The translations under genes were made by a program, and so were the position numbers. The notes under the pieces are model-generated. The model was not told the DNA's origin. It saw nothing but the letters and a program-made list of their open reading frames with translations, and made no database searches. A DNA stretch of 9,765 nt, taken from assembly GCA_030641425.1 (NCBI GenBank), contig DAOWHM010000059.1, positions 1 through 9,765 on the forward strand. Direction: 5' to 3'. The first letter of the stretch is position 1. The number at the start of each line of letters is the position of its first letter. This document shows, in pieces, positions 6,208-9,765 of the stretch. The stretch comes from Candidatus Bathyarchaeota archaeon. GTDB lineage: Archaea; Thermoproteota; Bathyarchaeia; Bathyarchaeales; SOJC01.

Positions 6208-6241
6208 GTTTTTTCCTTAATCTCACATTGCAAACACACAT

Positions 6242-6250
6242 AAAAAAAAA
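6242..6250 (-). terminator. T9 terminator of the sucCD operon
   Basis: Nine A's on the plus strand give a T9 run on the minus strand, 37 bp past the stop of the Nim-like gene. No strong hairpin precedes it, as expected for an archaeal intrinsic terminator. It separates the sucCD operon from the arsR-like operon. Confidence 0.7.
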
Positions 6251-6286
6251 GCTGGATCGAGATCAACGATTACTAGCAAACAATCA

Positions 6287-6772
6287 TTACACAACTGCTT
6301 CCTCAGACTTCTTACCACTCAAATAATCTATGTCGATTCCCACAATCATTGTGTCCTTTAGTTTCTCTGGTTTAAATCTGGATAAGAAAGCTTTGGGATC
6401 GCGGTTAAGTTGTCTGATCATGCATTCGATAGCGGTAAGCTTCTGATCAGGATCAGTGATAAAAACTGCTTTTCCCGAAAAGTGAACTGAAGCAAACAGA
6501 TGGTTACATTCACCTTCCAAGTAGCCTTGATCCAACAGAGCTTGTCCCCAGACAACGTTGTTGGATCTTAAATAGTCAAGTTTCTTGCCTTCTCTGGCAC
6601 AGTGGAAATATATCCGGTTTCGCTTTTCGTCATAACCATGGCTAAGTGAAACTAGATATGGTTGATTATCCATTGACAAAGCCAGAGTCACATATTTCGT
6701 GGATTTCAGTATCTTCGTAAGAGTCTGCTTATCAGTTATCTCCTTATCAGTTCTTCTCAGATGATACTTCAC
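6287..6772 (-). CDS. Nim-like / pyridoxamine 5'-phosphate oxidase-fold flavoprotein
   Basis: A 161-residue protein of the split-barrel FMN-binding family that includes NimA (nitroimidazole resistance). Family marks are the opening RRTDKEITD (6-14), KYVTLALSMDNQPYLVSLSHGYD (the first strands, 26-48), IYFHCAREGKKLDYLR (54-69, a likely flavin-phosphate contact) and the ECN/SVHFSGKA segment (88-102). Length is normal. Relatives use FMN in one- or two-electron redox reactions or act as electron-transfer or stress proteins; the substrate is not evident. ATG 6772 follows GGTGA by three bases. Only 27 bp separate it from sucD on the same strand, so it is most likely the last gene of the sucCD operon, ending before the T9 terminator. 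Calling it a drug-resistance gene would go beyond the evidence. Confidence 0.85.
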   Translation of the reverse strand: MKYHLRRTDKEITDKQTLTKILKSTKYVTLALSMDNQPYLVSLSHGYDEKRNRIYFHCAREGKKLDYLRSNNVVWGQALLDQGYLEGECNHLFASVHFSGKAVFITDPDQKLTAIECMIRQLNRDPKAFLSRFKPEKLKDTMIVGIDIDYLSGKKSEEAVV

Positions 6773-6799
6773 CTATCACACCTGACACAAAGCAATTGA

Positions 6800-7681
6800 C
6801 TAAATTTTTTCCGCCAGCAGTTTTGGAATGTCGCTTGGCTTCTCTGCTACTTTCACTCCAGCTTTCCTGAAGGCCTCAATTTTGCTTTTAGCAGTTCCAG
6901 TCTTGCCCATAACAATTGCTCCTGCATGTCCCATACGTTTTCCTATAGGAGCTGCTCGACCTGCGACGAAAGCCACTATTCGCAGGGGTGAAGATTTTGA
7001 TTTGAGGTTGAAGGATATATATTCAGCAGCTTGTTCCTCAGCATTGCCACCGATTTCCCCGATCAAAACAACAGCTCTCGTCTGCTTATCTTGCTCAAAC
7101 ATTTTCAAGGTATCCACGAAGCTTAATCCAACAATAGGATCTCCTCCCAACCCTAAGCAAGTGGATTGACCGAAACCAGCTTTCGTCAATTCAGCTGCTA
7201 TCTCGTAAGTCAGAGTCCCACTTCGAGAAGCAATACCCACTTCGCCCCTCGCAAAAACGTGGGCTGGCATAATACCTAGCTTGCAATCTTCTGGAGTAAT
7301 TATCCCTGGCGTATTTGGACCAATGACCCTTACTCCTTGTCGCTTTGCGTAGGCTAAGATTTGAATTGTATTCCTTACGGGAATATGTTCAGTAATCAGC
7401 ACCACAGTTTTTATGTTCGCCTCCATCGCTTCCAAAGCAGCCTCGCTCGCAAATGGAGCGGGCACAAATATCATAGAGGCCGTTGCACCATACCTTTCCA
7501 CAGCTTCTGAGACACTGTCATAAACTGGAATACCATGCACTTCGGTGCCTCCTTTTCCAGGAGTTACCCCTGCGACAATTAGAGTCCCATAATCCAGCAT
7601 TAGGCGTGTATGAAAGCTGCCTTGAAGACCTGTTATCCCCTGAACCACAACTTTTGTGTCTCTATTGATGATGATACCCAT
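6800..7681 (-). CDS. sucD: Succinyl-CoA synthetase (ligase), alpha subunit
   Basis: The 293-residue alpha subunit interconverts succinyl-CoA with succinate plus CoA, coupled to ATP or GTP, in the citric acid cycle. The CoA-binding Rossmann domain begins with INRDTKVVVQGITGLQGSFH (5-24), with GKGG at 42-45. The catalytic phosphohistidine is His252 in KRMGHAGAI, and the supporting glutamate is Glu208 in GEIGGNAEE. The SRSGTLTYE segment is conserved. ATG 7681 is chosen because AGGTGA lies five bases upstream and the N-terminus then lines up with bacterial SucD. A GTG at 7690 would overlap the sucC stop (GTGA) and add three residues. Stop of sucC and start of sucD are 5 bp apart, so the subunits are translationally coupled. 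The sequence gives no firm way to choose ATP or GTP. Confidence 0.96.
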   Translation of the reverse strand: MGIIINRDTKVVVQGITGLQGSFHTRLMLDYGTLIVAGVTPGKGGTEVHGIPVYDSVSEAVERYGATASMIFVPAPFASEAALEAMEANIKTVVLITEHIPVRNTIQILAYAKRQGVRVIGPNTPGIITPEDCKLGIMPAHVFARGEVGIASRSGTLTYEIAAELTKAGFGQSTCLGLGGDPIVGLSFVDTLKMFEQDKQTRAVVLIGEIGGNAEEQAAEYISFNLKSKSSPLRIVAFVAGRAAPIGKRMGHAGAIVMGKTGTAKSKIEAFRKAGVKVAEKPSDIPKLLAEKI

Positions 7682-7686
7682 CACTT

Positions 7687-8832
7687 TCACCTTCCTTTTG
7701 AGACCTCTACCGCCATCTTCGCAGCTTCTTCCATACTATCCAAAACGTGTATTCCAGCCTCAGTTAAAATCCGACGACCCTCTGTCTCGTTTGTGCCCAC
7801 TAACCGTATTACTATGGGTTTTGTGAAGTCAACCATCTTCTTTGCCTCCAATATACCTCTGGCAACATTGTCACATCGAGTGATTCCACCCAGTATGTTG
7901 ATTAAGACAACAGAGGTTCTTCGGTCAGTCAAGAGAATTTTAAATGCGGAGGTGATCTGCTCTTTTGATGCTCCCCCTCCTACATCGAGGAAGTTAGCAG
8001 GGCTACCTCCATAATACTGAACTGCATCTAAAGTAGCCATCACTAGGCCAGCGCCATTACCCATTATACCTATGTCACCCTCCAACAGTACATAGGCTAA
8101 GCCTGCTCTTCGCGCGCTTATCTCTTCAGGAGTCAATTCCGTTTGACCTTCTGAAAAGAGGCGCTTTTCATATTGAGGGTAACGGAAGATAGCGTTATCA
8201 TCAATGATTAAGCGTGCATCTACTGCGACGAAACTTCCACCAGTAGTTTCAACCAGTGGATTCATCTCCATCAGTTCCGCATCATAATCCATTGCAGCTA
8301 CAGATAGCTTTGCGAATACTTTCCCAAGTTTAATCATCAATTTGCCAGAGTATCCAACCTTTCTTGCCATTGCTCTGGCATGATAGCTTCGAAACCCCAA
8401 ATCAGGATCAATAAGTGTCTTCACAATCTTTTCAGGGTCTTTAGTAGCTACCTCTTCAATTTCCATTCCTCCGACAGCAGATGCAACAGCCACATAGCAT
8501 CGGTGAGCTCGGTCTGTTGTGATTCCAAAGTATAGCTCCTTCTTAACGTCAATTTTCTCCTCTATCCAGACTTCGTTTACTCTGAGGTTTTTTATGTTCA
8601 TTTTCAGGATTTGCTTGGCATGTTTGGCAGCTTCTTCAGGGCTGCTTGCAAATTTGATTCCTCCTGCTTTCCCTCTTCCTGCAACAAGCACTTGAGCTTT
8701 GATTACGTAGGGTGGATGTAGATGAATAGCGGCTTCTCTCGCTTCGGTGGGTGAAGAGGCTAAAGCCCCATCAGGGATAGGGATTCCATATTTTGCCAGT
8801 ATGTTCTTCGCTTCGTACTCGAAGAGCTTCAT
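7687..8832 (-). CDS. sucC: Succinyl-CoA synthetase (ligase), beta subunit
   Basis: The 381-residue ATP-grasp beta subunit pairs with SucD and binds nucleotide and Mg2+. The ATP-grasp part (1-235) shows MKLFEYEAKNILAKYGIP, the nucleotide-binding VIKAQVLVAGRGKAGGIK (43-60), and the Mg-binding EMNPL (189-193) with Asp205 in VDARL. The C-terminal flavodoxin-like domain carries GNGAGLVMATLD (258-269), FLDVGGGAS (281-289) and NILGGITRCDNVARGI (312-327). These match the family over its full length. The start is ATG 8832, six bases after AGGTG, aligning with bacterial SucC. A GTG at 8841 overlaps that ribosome binding site. The gene follows the Lrp-like regulator by 20 bp and precedes sucD by 5 bp. 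It works in the citric acid cycle, oxidative or reductive, and the direction cannot be read here. Confidence 0.96.
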   Translation of the reverse strand: MKLFEYEAKNILAKYGIPIPDGALASSPTEAREAAIHLHPPYVIKAQVLVAGRGKAGGIKFASSPEEAAKHAKQILKMNIKNLRVNEVWIEEKIDVKKELYFGITTDRAHRCYVAVASAVGGMEIEEVATKDPEKIVKTLIDPDLGFRSYHARAMARKVGYSGKLMIKLGKVFAKLSVAAMDYDAELMEMNPLVETTGGSFVAVDARLIIDDNAIFRYPQYEKRLFSEGQTELTPEEISARRAGLAYVLLEGDIGIMGNGAGLVMATLDAVQYYGGSPANFLDVGGGASKEQITSAFKILLTDRRTSVVLINILGGITRCDNVARGILEAKKMVDFTKPIVIRLVGTNETEGRRILTEAGIHVLDSMEEAAKMAVEVSKGR

Positions 8833-8852
8833 GATGTACACCTGGAAGGAAG

Positions 8853-9320
8853 TTATTTTAACGTTTGAATGGCGATATAAGTTCTTGTTTCTAATACTCC
8901 ATCAACATTTGCCAATTTCTTCAGGGTATCATCAACTTTCTCTCTTTCAATAACAAGAATAGCGTCCATCTCGCCTGCTACACGATAGACACGTAGGATT
9001 GGAAATTTGAAGATTTCTTCATAGGCTTCTGCACGTTTCAATGGAGAGATCTTAACGAAGACAAAAGCAGGGTTAACAGAAAATCCTAAGAGATTGAGCC
9101 CTTCCTCAGTAACATCAATAAACCCCCTGCCAGTCCTGACACACCGTTGATCCCTGAGTTTACGTAGGTGCACATTCAAAGCCTGACGGCTTATACCGAG
9201 TTGGGAAGCTAACTCGTTCTGTTTGATCTTAAGAGTGTATATTGTAACTGGGTTGCTCGCAGCGTATAACCTCCGTAGGAGTTGTAGAGGTCGCCCTGTT
9301 AGTGCGGATTCTTCAATCAT
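8853..9320 (-). CDS. Lrp/AsnC-like transcriptional regulator (wHTH plus RAM domain)
   Basis: A 155-residue regulator. Residues 35-56 form the helix-turn-helix (QNELASQLGISRQALNVHL), and a wing follows at 60-72 (CVRTGRGFIDVTEEG). A linker leads into the effector-binding RAM domain (about 85-153), marked by FVFVKISP, the turn VAGEMDAILVIE (114-125) and the last strand GVLETRTYIAI. The HTH half looks closer to MarR/ArsR-like wHTH proteins than to classical Lrp. It is the first gene of the sucC-sucD-nim-like operon (20 bp to sucC) and probably controls it in response to an amino or keto acid linked to the citric acid cycle; this is inference. A near-leaderless start is likely: TATA box at 9348-9356 and ATG 9320, with only a weak GTGA site. 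The RAM-only protein at 1810-2046 is a conceivable partner. Confidence 0.9.
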   Translation of the reverse strand: MIEESALTGRPLQLLRRLYAASNPVTIYTLKIKQNELASQLGISRQALNVHLRKLRDQRCVRTGRGFIDVTEEGLNLLGFSVNPAFVFVKISPLKRAEAYEEIFKFPILRVYRVAGEMDAILVIEREKVDDTLKKLANVDGVLETRTYIAIQTLK

Positions 9321-9330
9321 AGACTTTCAC

Positions 9331-9394
9331 ATCTTGAAATTAGACAAGATAAAACTTTACATTAGTAATGAGTGCTTAAAAATCTAATGCATTA
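9331..9394 (-). promoter_or_regulatory. Promoter/operator of the Lrp-like-sucCD operon
   Basis: TATA box AGTTTTATC (9356 down to 9348, minus) predicts a start near 9326. Across the start region lies ATCTTG-N8-CAAGAT (9331-9350), a perfect 6-8-6 inverted repeat that overlaps the TATA edge. Upstream are CATTA-G-TAATG (9360-9370) and the perfect palindrome TAATGCATTA (9385-9394). Three spaced inverted repeats are typical of cooperative Lrp-type binding and point to autoregulation. Confidence 0.5.
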
Positions 9395-9682
9395 TCAAAT
9401 AATAACTCCCAAAGCTGAGCCAAAGCCTTTCACCGGAATGTATTTATTTACTCCACAGTACCTTAAGAAGCCACAGATGCCTAGGCATCATGTCAAGGAG
9501 TAAGGCGGTAGATGCCATTGATCTCACACAGCCACCTCGCATAATAGCAAGCGTAGTCATTTCACAAGGCTAGAGTCGTGGACTACAAAGGTCATCATGG
9601 ATTTCGAGACGCTCCCGATATAGCACATCAACCCAACACGTATCATGTCGCCTATCCTTAATGTCGGAGGACACCAAGAAAG
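9395..9682 (+). other. Divergent intergenic region / possible structured leader of the NusA-like gene
   Basis: This stretch has no convincing gene. A TATA-like TATTTATTTA (9441-9450) could start a plus-strand RNA near 9470, leaving a leader of about 210 nt. It contains the palindrome GATGCCTAGGCATC (9476-9489) and a third copy of the GATGCC arm at 9511-9516, so GGCATC (9484-9489) could pair with either. GTAGTC (9553-9558) can pair with GACTAC (9582-9587). Short frames exist, such as a 27-codon one from ATG 9490 to TAG 9571, but none has a clear ribosome binding site. Base composition is more GC-rich than the promoter DNA to its left. Confidence 0.3.
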
Positions 9683-9765
9683 GTGAAATCGCAGCTATGT
9701 AATTTCTGCTTAAAAAGCGGAATCCTGTGTTCAAAATGTCAATCTATGGTCAAGTCGGGGAAGGT
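9683..9765 (+). CDS. NusA-like zinc-ribbon/KH-type RNA-binding protein (N-terminus only, cut by window edge)
   Basis: Only 27 codons are visible, starting at GTG 9683. The start MKSQLCNFCLKSGILCSKC has four cysteines in a C-x2-C ... C-x2-C zinc-ribbon layout (Cys6, Cys9, Cys15, Cys18), followed by a basic stretch. It resembles, from memory, the N-terminus of archaeal NusA-like proteins that continue with KH domains and bind RNA in transcription elongation or termination. An in-frame TAA lies at 9659-9661 and no other start codon is available in frame, so the GTG is well constrained. GGAGG (9666-9670) is 12 bases ahead, which is rather far. Any other small zinc-ribbon protein is possible, since the rest is out of view. 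Confidence 0.5.
   Translation, partial: MKSQLCNFCLKSGILCSKCQSMVKSGK

Noticed and set aside
6828..8014. Plus-strand frames opposite sucC and sucD
   Set aside because: The minus-strand frames match succinyl-CoA synthetase over their whole length; these are antisense shadows.
9490..9573. 27-codon plus-strand frame (ATG to TAG) ahead of the NusA-like gene, and a similar open stretch at 9557-9658
   Set aside because: No ribosome binding site and no family match. The two are in different frames, so a frameshifted gene is possible but not supported.
1..9765. CRISPR array, transposon, phage or toxin-antitoxin system
   Set aside because: No regularly spaced repeats, terminal inverted repeats, transposase, integrase or toxin-like pair was seen; the gene content is mostly chromosomal housekeeping and regulation.

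Overview
The window looks archaeal. Direct signs are a eukaryote/archaea-type ribosomal protein eL40 with a four-cysteine zinc ribbon, TATA-like boxes about 25 nt ahead of predicted transcript starts, GGTGA/GGAGG ribosome binding sites ahead of ATG, GTG and TTG starts, oligo-T terminators, a tRNA gene without encoded CCA, and two regulators carrying the Lrp/AsnC effector (RAM) domain. The mix of a secreted protease with calcium-binding repeats and a CARDB module, a cobalamin-type radical SAM enzyme and sucCD would suit a mesophilic TACK-group archaeon such as Bathyarchaeia. That placement is an inference with low confidence.

Left part (1-2500). A secreted C39-like cysteine protease with Ca-binding repeats runs off the left edge on the minus strand. 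It is divergent from a tiny stand-alone RAM-domain protein (plus strand) whose promoter is covered by several inverted repeats. An orphan oligo-T tract between the two may end a small non-coding RNA. Next come a tRNA-Val(CAC) gene (minus) and a 23-residue, almost wholly acidic micropeptide with a perfect ribosome binding site.

Middle part (2600-6210). A B12-binding radical SAM enzyme (plus) converges, with a 5-bp gap, on a short eL40 gene (minus). Further right is a two-gene minus-strand operon: an ArsR-type repressor followed by a DUF438-hemerythrin-PAS protein, preceded by two overlapping perfect palindromes at the predicted transcript start. It reads as a self-regulated gas/redox/metal-sensing unit.

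Right part (6240-9765). A compact four-gene minus-strand operon runs Lrp-like regulator - sucC - sucD - Nim-like flavoprotein and ends in a T9 terminator. It makes both subunits of succinyl-CoA synthetase, plus a predicted FMN-binding protein, under a likely autoregulated Lrp-type switch. Divergent from it, after about 360 bp that holds inverted repeats and possible alternative RNA hairpins, a plus-strand gene begins whose start is a NusA-like zinc ribbon. It is cut by the right edge.

Several starts differ from the longest open frame because ribosome binding sites and family alignments favour inner codons (sucC, sucD, the RAM-domain protein). The eL40 gene, the micropeptide and both edge-truncated genes are easily missed by length-limited gene finding.
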